NCBI GenBank assembly: GCA_033439265.1
Contig: JAVTVX010000034.1
Span: 16,754,501 to 16,818,500 of the forward strand
Direction of reading: 5' to 3'
Source: Dillenia suffruticosa
Taxonomy: Eukaryota > Streptophyta > Magnoliopsida > Dilleniales > Dilleniaceae
Length of the DNA: 64,000 nt
In this document: piece after piece, positions 1-12,450 of the stretch
How the letters are laid out: each line of letters begins with the position of its first letter
How positions within the stretch are numbered: position 1 is the stretch's first letter
Notes under the pieces: model-generated
What the model was told of the DNA's origin: nothing
The model's database searches: none
Seen by the model: only the letters and a program-made list of their open reading frames with translations
Made by a program: the position numbers and the translations under genes

Positions 1-2343
1 TAAATTTTAGATCTAGATCTTATCTTTCCAACGAGATAAGACCCACCTTAATCTGATACTTGTGCCAAAAGTTATGACACTTTTCCTGAAACGCGACAAA
101 AAATTGTTCTGTTTCGGAACATAAAAGCAGTGTGCAAAACCGATCCTATTCCAGTCCTATTTTAGAGAAACTCAAAACATAAATATTGTAGGTATGACCC
201 TTTCCTACAACATGTAAAAATTTCAGCTAATCCGTACGAGAGAATCAAAAGTTATACCCTTTTTCCTAAAGACATTTTGACAAAAACCTTGTTTCCAATT
301 GAAACTTGACAGTTCTAATCATGAATTATTTCAACCCACTTCTCGGCATAATTGAGTAAAACTCAAAACATGAAAGTTGTAGATTTATGTCCTATGTATA
401 ACATGCTTAAATTTCATTAAGTTTGGATAAGTAGGGTGAATGTTATAGTTTCTGCACAAAAATAGGACAGAGTCTGAATATAGAACGCGACAGAAACAAA
501 ATGAGTATTTTCGAAAATTCTATGATGAGATTTTGAGAAAATGTATAACATGAAAGTATTTTCGAAATTTTCTACAACATATCAAACGTTTGCTTGAATT
601 GGAGCTATGTGCAAAGAGCTAAGTCATTTCTACCATGCAGGGACATAGGCTTTGTGCGCATGGGCGCCGGCAATGGACCGACATGGGGGCGGCATGAGCA
701 CGATGTCCGTGCAGTGATTTTGACCGAACCAAACTTTGGAAAATTGGATATTTTTGTACAAATACACTTAAAGATTTATTTAAAATGCCTTGGAACTTGG
801 CTCTAGACTAAGAAATTGTTAAGTGCAATTTATTACATATATTTTCCTATAATGACATATGTGTGCATATATGATTATTGTAGTGACATGATTGGTGATC
901 GATTCGAGAGAGTTCCATTTGCTGGTTATAGTGGTACTGAGGAGAGTGATCTACCCTCCCCCATACAGTGAGTGTGACTTTGACATCTACTATTGATTGA
1001 CAAATCATGTTTTACCAATTTTCAAACGACATGATTTCTACACATGTGAAAACTAAATTTTTGGATTTTGATAAGTATATATATACATGTTTTTGTGACT
1101 ATTGGAGTGTCTCAACTACTGATTTTATTGATATGCATCCATAAATTTGATTATTGGATATTGTGCCACCTTTTTGACATATTGACGTGTTTTAAATGCT
1201 CCCACTGTATTGGCATATGGTTTTGAATGGATTTACATGTATTATTTGGGCTATACGCCCGGCTGACGTTATGATACAATGCATGGGACTGTATACCCAG
1301 CCAACATGATGATGTGATGCATAGGGTTACGTGCCCGGCCAACTTGATGACATTGTGATATGCTTCCTATAGCATTCCGTAGCTACAAAGGACATTTGGT
1401 AGAGGCACCCCTTGTGTCCGGATATCTTTCGGCCGGAGATATCCACCAAATTATCATGTGTATGGTTGTCTCAAGTTGATCCTCATCGGGAAGGATATGA
1501 GTTTTCCTCTGTTTAGCACTAGGCGGGGCACCATACACGGCCGACTATTTATAGGTATATATATATATAACATTATTATTTACATGCTAGTTGGAATAGT
1601 CTGTGGCCAACATTGGGGTAGAGAGTCATTATTTGATATTTGTATTGTGAAAACCCCCAATGTGCCCGTTCTTGGTCGAGATAGGCTGTTGTCGGAGTTG
1701 TTTGTTTAGCCGGCTCTACATATGTGACTTGATATATGGATGGATACATATGTTATTTTTCGATGTGTGCCTTGAGCTATATTAAAACTGCACGCTGTTT
1801 TTCGCACACTTGATATTGTATTACATGCCTTGACACTCCAAGTTCACACTTGATATTGACAGCACGATGTCAATCCCCTCACTTGCTGAGTATCCTCCCA
1901 TAGATACTCACCCCTTACTTTCCCTTTCACAGGTATAGTCTTGGATCGAGGGAATTGTAGAGACTTGATTTCGTTGGACTTATATTAGAGACTGAGCTGG
2001 GGTATGGTTACCCGTTTCTTCCGTTATATTCAATTTGAGGTTATCATATTACTTTGGAGTATTTAGTTTGACCATTGTACTTATTTGCTTTAGAATGACT
2101 GCATATTACTATTGGCGCATGTAAATGGTAACTCTCATCTTGGATTTACATATTCATGCATTTGAGGCACATTGAGATATTTTACTTTTATTACTTGGGA
2201 ATTCATGTGATTTTGTAAACTGATTTGGACATATGTGTTTTTAGCCTTACGATGCCTCGATGTCTCGGAGGGTTGTGCCCGTGCATTAAGGTGTCGCAGC
2301 GGTTGCTCAAGTGCTCGGCCCTGGGGTGGGTCAGGGCATGACA
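1..2343 (+). mobile_element. Right-hand part of a long Ty3/gypsy-type LTR (K), cut by the window edge
   Basis: The stretch aligns by eye with solo LTR C: both share the rubber-like AT-rich block near the start, a CCCCAATG..CGCCC motif, the CACTTGCTGAGTA..ACTCACCCCT block and the GC-rich tail ending GGGCATGACA. It therefore ends at 2343. No primer-binding site follows, so it is a solo LTR or a 3' LTR rather than a 5' LTR. About 1250-1345 carries two to three copies of a 38-bp unit (reverse complement CAGCCGGGCAT..AGCCC) that is also found in LTR G. The left end lies outside the window, so the target duplication (AAATT would follow on the right) cannot be confirmed. Confidence 0.75.
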
Positions 2344-3139
2344 AAATTGATGATATGCAGGAGTTTTCAAAATTAAGAAAGCTTTCAAATCTTGGGGAAG
2401 TAAGTTATTTTTATATCACAACAAAAGCAAGTTTCCAAATAAAAGTGAAAACCTAAGTTTCAAGAAAGCTCAAGACTTCTTGTTGATCTAGGATTTAGTT
2501 TTATAAATAAGGGAATGATCTTACACATAATTTGGTGAACCCTAGTAGTAACAGCCATCAGAGGACGTGTAAAAAGGGTTGTAATGTTTCCTTTTCTTTT
2601 TTTGTTTTTCTTTAGAATGTCTAGTGAATTTTCTTGTTCCTAGAGCTTGGATTTTGTTTTTGATTAATTACATTGTTTGATTTATTTCTTTTCCTTAAGA
2701 TTTATTGGCATGACTATTATTTGATGAAATTTTATTATTGATTGTAATGCTTCAAAACATTTAGGGATTTCAATGCATGAGCATTGGGTGAAATATAATT
2801 TTGGAAAATCTATCATCATCAACAATTGTTCATTAGTCAGTAAAACTAAAGGATTTGAAAAGATTAGGTTGTATAAAAGATTGAAACAGATGAAATAGAT
2901 GTTTTAGCGTTGTTATCGATTAGAGTTTTTACCGATTAGGTTTTTTATTAATTAACTTTTAGTTTTTAATATCTTCGTAGTCTTGATTCAATTTTTCTAA
3001 TTTAGATAGGGTAGTTTACAATTGGTAATACAAAATATATTCATGGGAATGATCCTTACTTGCATTATAAACAACACTCAACTCAAATATGCTTGTCCAA
3101 TATTGTGATATCAAATCGCATGCCAATTTACATCTTAAA
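2344..3139. other. AT-rich sequence without a recognisable gene
   Basis: I see no reading frame of interest, no splice-linked coding pattern and no LTR ends here. There are T-rich runs near 2590-2620. The origin is unknown; old repeat debris is likely given the neighbours. Confidence 0.5.
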
Positions 3140-3500
3140 TGGGCCATCAAACTGGTCATAGCACCCGATTAGGTAGATGCGGCCCATTCTCTCAGCTCTA
3201 TGCCTTATAAGGGTTCCACACTTACTCTCTCGACTCTATACTGGTTCTGCACCGAATTTCTCAGCTCTACGTCTTGAGGGCTCTATGCCTCTTATATGTC
3301 ATATATGGGTTATGCACCCACTCTCTCAACTTCGTGCCATTTAAAGGTTCCATGCCCACCACCCCAACTCTACACTTTACGCAAGCCCCAATAGAATATG
3401 ATACTTATTCGCTTGACTATATGCCTCACACAAATCCTAGCATATGAGTAGAATCTACTTGTTGTTCTTTTGGCCTCAACACCTAAAAGGGTTCTGATAC
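3140..3500 (-). repeat. Inverted copy of the ~107-bp repeat array
   Basis: Phrases such as AGCTCTATGCCTTATAAGG, ACTCTCTCGACTCTATA and TAGGTAGATGCGGCCCA are reverse complements of the unit that repeats at 7860-8604 (AAGGCATAGAGC.GAGAGAGTG..., GCCGCATCTACC...GTGCTAG). Three to four degenerate sub-units can be read. With the direct array it brackets about 4.4 kb that includes the coiled-coil pseudogene. Confidence 0.7.
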
Positions 3501-4664
3501 CTTCTTTTGGCTATAATGTACTCGAGGGCAACTCAATGCTCAAATCCTTCAATTTAAACACATAATCTACAAGGCAACAAGAACATAATAGTGGCAAGAA
3601 AGGAAGCTCTTTGTTTATTCTTTTATCAAAATCTCTATACAATGAGTCAGAACAAAGGGAGACAAGATTTATACAAGCGAAAGCAGAGGTACAGTAAGTA
3701 ACAGAGAAATTTTATTTCAACATAATACAATGATTACATGTCAAGAATACATCATTGGAAGGATGAAAATACAAGATGCATAGAAAATGAAGTACATAAA
3801 TTAGAAGATTATAAGGAAGAAGAAAGACTATCTCAAGGCTGGGAAAATAAGATGTTGCTTTTCTTTGCCTCACCTACTAGGTTCATCCTCCAAAACTCCA
3901 TCCTTCCCACATTTTATCTCCCTAGGTTCACCTACAGGCCGTATTTAATCTCTCCACTCTTTTTTTTCCTTTTAATTATAAGACCCGTAGACTCAAGAAT
4001 AGGAGTGGAAACAGTACCACCTTTCAAAGGATTCTCAAGAAGATAGAATAGGAATGTTCTGACCTAATGCAAAATCCCAGAAACACTGACACAACATCAT
4101 CATGACATCGGGTTTTTGAATACCATGATGGAACCTTGTATCGATAGTTTCCCTATTAATGGACCCTTGTATCGATAGTTTTTTAACAACCCTCTAGCGC
4201 AAACAATAACAACCACTTACATCCACTATTTGCATTGCCTTGACCATGTACCTCTCAATATATTTAAGCGGTACTCGTAGCTCCCTCTCTTCTCTCTCTC
4301 TCGAACAGCCTGGCTGCCAAATATTATCTCTTGCTTTTGAGATCATCCTTATTCTTACGTTCCTACCTTTTATGTTATGTGGGTAACCTACTCTTATAAT
4401 TCCTTCCAAGTAATCGCACCCCTAATTTCACCAAAAACCTAACCCCTAAAATTCAATCTCACCAAATGAACTGATGAAACTACAACAAGTATCCTTCCCA
4501 TTTATAACAAAAGAAAGCATATCAAATATGATTCACAATGATTGAAGCAACACATTTTGCACTTAATATTCCATCCAGAATGTGTTCCACTAACTTGACT
4601 TCTCTTATTTATAATTACTACTTTCGTGCCCTTTCTACTTCCTCAGTTTGTAACCTTTCAAAAC
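3501..4664. other. No gene seen
   Basis: AT-rich DNA. A 102-codon open frame at 3738-4046 has no protein-like composition (its end is a run of Phe, Leu and Ile) and no recognisable domain. CCTTGTATCGATAGTTT occurs twice around 4134 and 4163, and a short TC run lies near 4290-4312. Nothing else can be supported. Confidence 0.45.
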
Positions 4665-5407
4665 TACTCCTAATGCCACTTTTTTGAACTAACATTAGGA
4701 GTGGGGGATAAATGATTATACAGGGCCCAATGATATAAAACCATAAAGCCCAGAGATTACCAAGCCCACCAAAGGTCGTCTCTTGACAAACACTCAAAAC
4801 AACCGAACATGCTCCCCATCAAGCACTCTCTCAATCACCACTCAATTGAACACTCCCGCTTACATCTATTGACCATTGCTCGATTAAGCTTATAAACCCA
4901 CTCGATTAAACCTCTCGAGCCCCATTAAGTCAAGCTCTTTTACAACTCTCGATCACTACTGAGTGGTCTTTCACCAAGTAATGTCTCTGCCAAGCAAATC
5001 AAGATCAAGCTGTCATGGAGATTTCCTTCCTTATCGAGTAAGATTATAAGAGATTCAAATCTTATATGATCTTGATCTTAATTTGATCGGTAGAGATGTT
5101 ATTTGGTTAAAGACTACTCGATGGTGGCCAAGGGATGTAACCAAGAGAACTAGACCTTAATAGGGGTCGAGACGTTTAGTCATAAGAGTTTAACCGAGAA
5201 ACGAGCAAAACGTTGAAGCAAGAGTGCTTAACCGAGAGAGAGGGCTTAACCAAGAGAGAGAAAGTGCTTGGTTGTTTTGGATGTTTACTGAGAGACCCCC
5301 TTAGTGGGCTTCATAGTTTTTGAGTTTTATGATTATGGACTATTGGATCATGTACCATCATTTGTCCCTACTCCTAATGTTATTTCAAGGAAGTGGCATT
5401 AGGAGTA
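4665..5407. mobile_element. 743-bp element with long inverted ends that each form a hairpin
   Basis: The left end starts TACTCCTAATGCCACTT and the right end, read on the other strand, starts identically. Similarity runs for about 100 bases with small differences, so these are long terminal inverted repeats. Within each end ACTCCTAATG is followed about 15 bases later by CATTAGGAGT, which would let each end fold on itself. No protein is encoded. I could not find a convincing flanking target duplication, so the superfamily (Mutator-like, foldback or other) is open. The interior at 4985-5300 recurs in the same orientation at 31430-31714, so this is a family. Confidence 0.6.
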
Positions 5408-5631
5408 AAGTTCAAGAGATAGGAATTGGGGAAGCAAAACAGGCGAGCATTAAATGCGAGATGTACCAACTCCATTTTCATAAATTTTTTTCGATGGACT
5501 TTTTACTTTGTAACTTCATATAGGTTATAGCTATTGTGGTGCTTACACTTTTATTAGTTTTCTTTTTTTTTTTTTTTTAGAGAGGGAGAACTCTGTGATT
5601 TAGGGTTTGCAAGATTTGTGAGGAATTAGAT

Positions 5632-7615
5632 ATGGGGAAAGATTCTAGATCCTACGTTCATCGTACCATCAATGATATTAGCAGTATGCTGTCAGGGGAA
5701 GAATTGCAAGAGATGGTGAGAGAAATGGCATTAGGTGATGATTATATTTTGCTATTTCCTACAAAGGAAGAGAGGGCAAATGGGCTGCCAAAGGGATGCG
5801 AACCAATGTAGGAGTATGTGAGGTGTAACCTTTGGGTGCTGCATACAGGTCCCCTTTCTAAAGTTTTGAAAGGCTAGGACATCCTTTTTACTTTATTGAT
5901 CCCAAGTGCTTAGTGCTTGATGGCAACAATAGTGTGCATATTAAGCTACTATCGTTTAAATTTTGACTTTATAATCTTGGTTTGATTTTTTCCTTGAATA
6001 GATGTCTTACTAGAAGTTCTATAGAGGGTTGGTTTTGTTTCTAGACTAGGCCGGAGTTAGGGTAGTGGTTTTTCTACAAAGAAACTATTGATAAGGTGTG
6101 GATGGAGAAGTTCTTTTGTGTTGAGTTTGTGAATAAGGACCTGATGCCAACACTGCTAGAGGCTAGGGCGGAGCCTTTTGTAAGGCTGAAGTCCCCAAGG
6201 TCTTCTTGTCATTTGAGATTTTGTACTCTATTAAACATTTTTGTTTTACGAGGAGTAGGGTCATTTGTGTGGAAACTCTCTTGGATGATCAAGTATTACC
6301 ATTGGTAGGCTTGTTGTTTAGGGAGAAAGTAAAAATTAAGAGGCCTCTTTTGATAAGAAAGAGGGAAGTAAGGTTTCTAGATGTTGTACCTTTTGTTGAG
6401 GAGGATGATTTAATGAAGATAACTACTAATAGGTTGATATGAGCCAAGTCTAAATGAAATGTCAAGGAGGGGGAGAGCATTGGGGCAAGGCACTCCATCA
6501 ACTAATGCTCTCCCTATTTTGGCTATGAGGAGTAAGAGGAGAAACATCTCAAGTCTAGCGAGTAAAGAGGTAAAGGAAAATGGAGAAGTGGGCTTAGTGG
6601 GCACACCCATGGCCCCCCAATTGGATACAACCGAGGAGGTGGCTTTTCCCCGATCTTCAGTAATGGCTCTTGAGAGGGTATCGAATGGAGGGAGAAGATA
6701 CCAAGAGAGAGATTATCAATGAATCTAATCATGCAACTCCCTAGTGTATGGCTCTTGGTCCGATGCTGGCGGCCTTTCCCGAGAGCTTTTTTGTGTAAAA
6801 AAGCAAGAGAAGGGTACCTAAGAGAACTACTCCTCTCTCTTCTGTTTTGGTCAAGTCTATGACAATAGGAAGGACTTAAAGGAGAGGGGCACTATAGTAA
6901 TTAATGTTGTCAACAATCATTATAGTTATATAGACATCACTATGGTGAGGAAGTTCGTTAACTTATTGGATTATGGCAACTTTAAATTGGAACTAAATTG
7001 ATTATCTATGGAGCTAAGCGACAAGGCCTTAATGTCTATTGGGATCCAGGTGCTTTTTTTTTACGTATATTTTTTCTTATTTTTTTATATGTGGTGAGCT
7101 AACTTAATGTATTTTGCGCTAGCTATTGTTTTAACTGAATTCCCAAGGCTAAAGAGAGATCAAGTTGTTGGGCAACTGGAGTACCTCATAAGCCAGAGGG
7201 ATGAGAAGATCTCCTTATTCTATGGTACCCTTGCTTAGAGGGAGAGGGAGATTGAAGAGGAAAGGGCAGCCAAGGCTACCCAACATGGCAAAAATGAGGA
7301 GGTAGAGTGTTTGAAGGATGACCTAGAGTTACTTTTTTTCAGTATGACACGACTATTGCAGATGTCGACAGGTTAGAAGTTGCAGTGAAAGGTCTTGAGG
7401 CAAAGTTGCAAGTCATCTTGAGGTTAGCAGAGTAGCAAGAACAAAAGTTAATTGAGCTTGAAGATAGACACGAGAGGGCTATGGAGAAACTACAGCTGGC
7501 CGAAGCTGCCCTCTGCTAGTTAGGGCCAGAGGAGAGTTCGGTGATAGTCGTCGATGGTGTTGGTTCCAAGGTGCCAAGTCAGGCTAAGGCGGGTTCCCAT
7601 GGTGCTACTCTCTAA
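5632..7615 (+). pseudogene. Decayed coiled-coil protein gene resembling plant 'putative gypsy-type transposon' proteins
   Basis: An ATG at 5632 opens a frame of 59 codons (begins MGKDSRSYVH) that ends in TAG at 5809. Further pieces follow on the plus strand: around 6030-6180 a GWFCF...WFFYKETIDKVWMEKFFCV pattern, which resembles the GW-Y/F ... W..RFFFV core of plant proteins often annotated as putative gypsy-type transposon or gag-like; and 7125-7520, a strongly heptad-like charged helix (ISQRDEKI, REREIEEERAAK, ELEDRHERAMEKLQLAEAAL) broken by several stops. The tail reads GSKVPSQAKAGSHGATL then stop. The family link is from pattern only and tentative; the coiled coil is seen directly. Tat-lineage retrotransposons are known to carry additional ORFs of unknown role, some antisense, and a minus-strand Tat-like protease lies just beyond the array at 25896-26339. 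It could instead be a separate captured or degenerate gene. Stops and frame changes make it non-functional here. Confidence 0.45.
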
Positions 7616-7859
7616 TCTAACTTGTGATCCCAGTAGCAATAGACTTTTCCTCCGCCTCCTCTTTCGTCGTGATCTCTCTATGCTCTTGACTTTTCCCTTT
7701 CTCTTTGTGTATCTTATCCCTTGAATACGAACCATCTCCTAACTGTATTCTTATGTCAAAATGATTAGAATAGAAACTTTCCTTAATTCATCTTTTTTGC
7801 CGCTTTGATCATGTAGAGAGTAGGGTAAGCTGTTCGTAACGATATAGTAATCAAGAGGG

Positions 7860-8604
7860 TATGCATCAAGATAGAGATATATAACTTCTGAGGGTTAGTA
7901 CCGAGAAAGTGAGAATTAGGTCCTTCTTGAATGCCGGTGCTCGTATATGACATGGTACTAAGAAAATTCCCAACAAACCGGGGTTAAGGGAGTACCCATA
8001 CAAGGCATCTAGCTGAAACAATTCTTTTACATGGTGTAGAACCAAAAGAATAAGCCATAGAATGAAGAGAATGCCATAAAATATAGAGCTAGGAGATTGG
8101 ATAGAAGCTTGTACAAGGCATAGGGCTGAGAGTATGGGTGCGAAGCACATATAAGGCATAGAGCCGTGAGAGTGAGTGTGGAATCCATGTGTAGCATGGA
8201 GTAAAAAAAGTGAGTATGGAACCCATATGAGGCATAGAATCGAGAGAGTGGGCCACGTCTACCCAATTGGATGCTAGGACCTATCAGATGACGCATTTGA
8301 GGTATAAAGTCAAGAGAGTGTGTGCAGAACCCATATAAGGCATAAAGTCAAGAGTGTGAGCCGCATCTACCCGGTTAGGTGCTAGGACCCGTACGATTGT
8401 ACATTTCAATGTAAAGCTAAACAAGTAAGTACGGAACCCATATAAGGCATATAGTCGAGAGAGTTGATCGTGTCTTCCCGATCAAGTGCTAGGACCTATA
8501 TGATGACGCGTTTAAGGTGTGGAGTCAAAAAAGGATGCGAAAACCTTATGAGGTGTAAAGCCGAGAGAGTAGAAAACGTCTACTTGGTTGGGTGCTAGGA
8601 CCTA
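7860..8604 (+). repeat. Tandem array of ~107-bp units
   Basis: The word TGCTAGGACC starts at 8272, 8380, 8487 and 8593, giving periods of 108, 107 and 106 bp. Each unit holds two similar half-units built on AAGGCATAGAGTCGAGAGAGTG and GGAACCCATAT. Units before 8270 are more degenerate. The last unit is interrupted at 8604 by element A and resumes at 25803. Confidence 0.85.
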
Positions 8605-11418
8605 TGTAACATCGATTTTCGATGACTGTATATCATGTACCGTTTCTCATGATTCTAAATATATATTAATATCCTTATAGACGTCTAAAGTGTAATTTTA
8701 ATTATAAATTTATTTATTTTGAAGTTTCTTCACAAAATTGCTAAAATTGAAAATTTTATCGGCAAACCGAAAATCTTCTCGGCAAGCTCTAGCAAGGCCT
8801 AAAGAAGTAAAAAATGGCTAAAGAAAGGCCTACACACTTAAATAAAGATATTTAAATGAAATTTCATATTTTTAAGGAATTTCTAACAAAATTTTATAGG
8901 CTAAAAATGGAAATATATTAAAAGTTAGGGGTCTAAATGCAATTATGGAAAGTTAAGGGATTAGGTTGCAAGCCACTCAAGGATAAATAATTGGAGCCAA
9001 ATGATTGGTTAAGAGGGCAGCAAAGTTGGTTAGTGGCCACATAGGATTGTTCCACATTCAAGAAAGTTCATAGGATGACAATTTATGCATGAAATCTAAT
9101 CGGAATAGTTTGTGTTAGTTGTGACACTCTTCTCTTGACAAGGATGTCCAACAAGACTCCTAATGGAGTGCATAGAGGTTGATTGAATCATCAATTGGAT
9201 GGTTTGAGTGTTAGAACAAGTGGATAGTTGAGATAATGCATAAGGTGATTCAATGTCAAGAAAGTTTTGCTAAGTTTATAAAAGAACTTGTTTAAAAAGA
9301 ATTAGGCTCATTTTCTCCATTCAACCCCTTGGACGAAATATGTAGGATGCAATCCAATTTAAGTGCAACCATGAAGTCAAGGAGGTAAGAACATTTTTTG
9401 AAATTCTTGGATTTCAGTTGGAAGTATAAAAGTGTTGTATAGGAATCATGTTGATTTATAATTTGATTTTTGCTAAGGTGATATAAAAAAAATTCAAGGA
9501 TTCAAAGGGGGTGCAGGTATATATTGTTAGCTAGAGATTTTACAAAGGAGATAACATGTCTTAATTTGTGCAAAGATTTGATTATATAATGAGTAGTTAT
9601 AATGGTATCGATACTAGCATGCTAGATATTGATTGCTAAATTGAGTCTTGTCTAGTGTTGTGGTGATATCTCATTCTGTAGGAGTCAAAAATCTAAACCG
9701 TTTATTCCTATATAAACTAGACTTCCTAAGCTTTAACATGGTTTATTATGTGAAATATTTCATGAAGGAATCAATTTTTAGTGATTTTTAGAAGTTCAGC
9801 ATATTTTATCTACTCTCTGTAATACTCTATGTACGACCAATACTTTATGTCAATTTTTAAAATATCTTCTATACGGAATTTGGAGAAACTTAAAACATGA
9901 AAATTTTTGTCTCTATCTTATTGTTAATTTGAGCTAAAGATTTCTTGAATCGGAGTTGTATGCTGAACGTTATGGTGTTTTTATTAAAACTGTGCAAAGT
10001 TGATTTTAGGAATTTAGACTAAAAGAGTTATAAAACTTTCTATATTCGTGTGGTCAGAATTTGAGATTTGTCTGAACATAAAAGTTGGAGATATATATCT
10101 TAACTTCAAGAGAAAATTTGAATCGTTTGAATTCGATCAAAATTTTGGAACATATCAAGATTTTACTAAACCTACACATGGTAGGTTTTGTATAAATTTT
10201 CTCTAAATATGGAATTTGAGATTTTACCTTAAAGAAAACATTTCCTTATGCATTTTGTAGGCCGAAGATATTATATTATCAAAGTAATTGAATTGATAAA
10301 TTATACATATTGTTTAATTTAGGCGTAGGGATGAAGGGTAACTTATTCGAGAAACAAGAACTATCAGGGGGAGTGGCATACCCTCCCTAGTCGAGGTGAG
10401 TGCGACGAACTATTTCTGACTTTAAATGAAAAATAGTTTTGTTCATGATTTTTATAAATAAATTTTGAAATGTGATTTAGAAATACTTTAGTATTTGTGG
10501 CATGTTCTAAGATTGCATCCTGATATTATGATGATTGATAGTGTCATTTTTTTTACGAGTAAAGATTTAAAAATGATGACATATGATACATGTGTATAAA
10601 AATAGGATAGTATATAGTGGCTATAACGCACTCCCTAATATGATATTGAGCGTTTACCCAACAGAGTGACGTGGTGGGGTAACACGGGAGTAGGGGTTTG
10701 AGTACCCTGTCTCTGTCTCTGACCAATGGATTCAATAGATGAGTACCACATGAGGACCATGTCAACACCAAAGGAAGAGGGTTAAAAGAAAAATATATGT
10801 GTTCAATCTTATGATATTATGGTGACCGTTTGGTGGATTTTACCTAATTAGGCCAAACTATAGGTAGAATACGTTTTATTACCGATTGACATCCCATGAT
10901 ACATAATTATGATAAGAATGTATATTATTTTGAATTACACAATATGTTACAAATGAATATAAATTTGAAAACGATAATTTGACTTGCCACTCTCACAAAT
11001 TCATTTATTGTCATTATATATAGTTTTTGCCCCTCACTCACTAAATATGTGGATTGTAATCACCCCCTCATATTAAAATTTTCAACTTATACTGTACTTG
11101 ACTTACACTGAGGTACTGTTCCACAAGTTCTACTGAGAGACTCTACTGGGTAAGTATTTATACCCATCTTTGCTTATGATTGGACCACACATATAAATAT
11201 TATATGTAAATTGGAGACAAATATTTTAAAGAAATTTATGAAAAATATTCTTTTTCAAATCTTTCGCTATATGATTTAACTTAGGATGTCGAGTAGGGTC
11301 ATGATATTAGTCATAATATTAGTCTTCCATCACCTCGGTGTACGAGTAGGGCGTACCCATGCCTCGAGAAGTCACGGCGGTCTATTCACGTGCTCGACCT
11401 GTGGGTCAGGGCGTGATA
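8605..11418 (+). repeat. 5' LTR of element A
   Basis: It runs from TGTAACATCG to GGGCGTGATA; the terminal CA has become TA. Compared with the 3' copy it keeps an extra 85 bp between two ATGAT words (10811 and 10896). Confidence 0.92.
9275..9284 (+). promoter_or_regulatory. Probable TATA box of element A (5' LTR)
   Basis: TTTATAAAAG lies 670 bases into the LTR; the same word is at 23717-23726 in the 3' LTR, 682 bases in. Conserved placement in both copies suggests the LTR promoter. No transcript data are available to place the start site. Confidence 0.4.
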
Positions 11419-11426
11419 GATTTCGG

Positions 11427-11438
11427 TGGTATCAGAGC
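11427..11438 (+). other. Primer-binding site of element A
   Basis: TGGTATCAGAGC, the plant initiator-methionine tRNA complement used by many plant LTR retrotransposons, begins 8 bases after the 5' LTR. Confidence 0.9.
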
Positions 11439-11612
11439 CTATGTTCTGTATCTACTCTATTTCGCTTCCAGTGTTTGTAAAATGATTTTCAAAGAAATTA
11501 CAATTTGCCTCCTATGGTCCTATAATGTTAATCCTTATTAAGGGGTTAGGTTGGCATCTAGCCTTTTGCTTTCCCACTCTTAAGTACTAAGTGTAATCAT
11601 TTATGTAGAACT

Positions 11613-12450
11613 ATGCAACCCCGAGAAAATTGAGGCAACCCACTGAGGTATCGCTTGAGACGGCGTCATCGCCTCAAGCACCTCAAGCCCCTCCTACTAG
11701 AGAAGCACCTCTACTGCACCCCACACTCTAAGAGATGATGGAGTGGTGGATGGCCCACCGAGACCAGATGAGAGCACCATCTACACCATCGATCGAGAGT
11801 CCACCTGTACCCACAGTGGCATCGGCACCCTCTCCTACACGGGTGACTACGTCGGTTACTCGACAGATGATAGAGGTCTCCACCTTGCTAAGAGAGGCCA
11901 AGAGTCTAGGATGTGAGTCCTTCCCTAGGACCCACAACCCCATTGTGGCCAGGAAGTGGCTCAAACCGATCAAAGAGACTATGGAGGACATGAGAGTTAA
12001 GGATTGACTCAAATTAGTAATAGCAGTCAGACTGCTAGAGGATGATGTTCGTAACCGGTGGGACGGCATCAAAGATAGAGCATATGAGCCGCAAACCTGA
12101 GATAACTTTCTGAGGAAGTTTGATTCCCAGTATTGCACGATGTTCAACCGCAACATGAAACAGTGAGAGTTCCTGGAGTTGAAGTAGGGGCAAAATTTTG
12201 TGTCGGAGTAAGACAGAGTTCCGCAAACTGGCAGCATTTTTCCCAGAGTTAGTATATACTGAGGAGACCAGCAGATTCAAGTTTCAACATAAACTAAATC
12301 TCACCATCAGAGACCAGATGACAGTCTCTGAGGAGGATACATATGCTAGAGTTCTGCAATTGGCACTAAGGGCAAAGCAGAACATCAAAGAGTGGAACAG
12401 ACTTCGTGAGCAATAAGACCAAAGGAAGAGGCCTAGATTTGGGTAGGGAC
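11613..12450 (+). pseudogene. gag of element A, first part
   Basis: This is the N-terminal Gag half: a proline-rich lead (PQAPQAPPTREAPL), a start-proximal ATG at 11613 now out of frame with the rest, and the gag core read at 11735-12007 and onward (REAKSLGCESF, VARKWLKPIKE, RLLEDDVRNRWDGIKD, FLRKFDSQY). There are several stops (for example TAA near 11730, TGA at 12004) and frame changes from about 12200. It is cut at 12450 by solo LTR B; the zinc-knuckle half resumes at 18995. A 169-codon open frame on the opposite strand (11728-12237) is only the shadow of this gene. Confidence 0.8.

Noticed and set aside
3738-4046. 102-codon open frame as a possible small gene
   Set aside because: No domain, low-complexity hydrophobic end, no supporting context.
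11427-11438. Possible tRNA-Met gene fragments at the TGGTATCAGAGC sites
   Set aside because: Only the 12-base tRNA complement next to an LTR is present; these are primer-binding sites.
11728-12237. 169-codon open frame on the minus strand
   Set aside because: Antisense shadow of the gag core of element A, which is clearly recognised on the plus strand.
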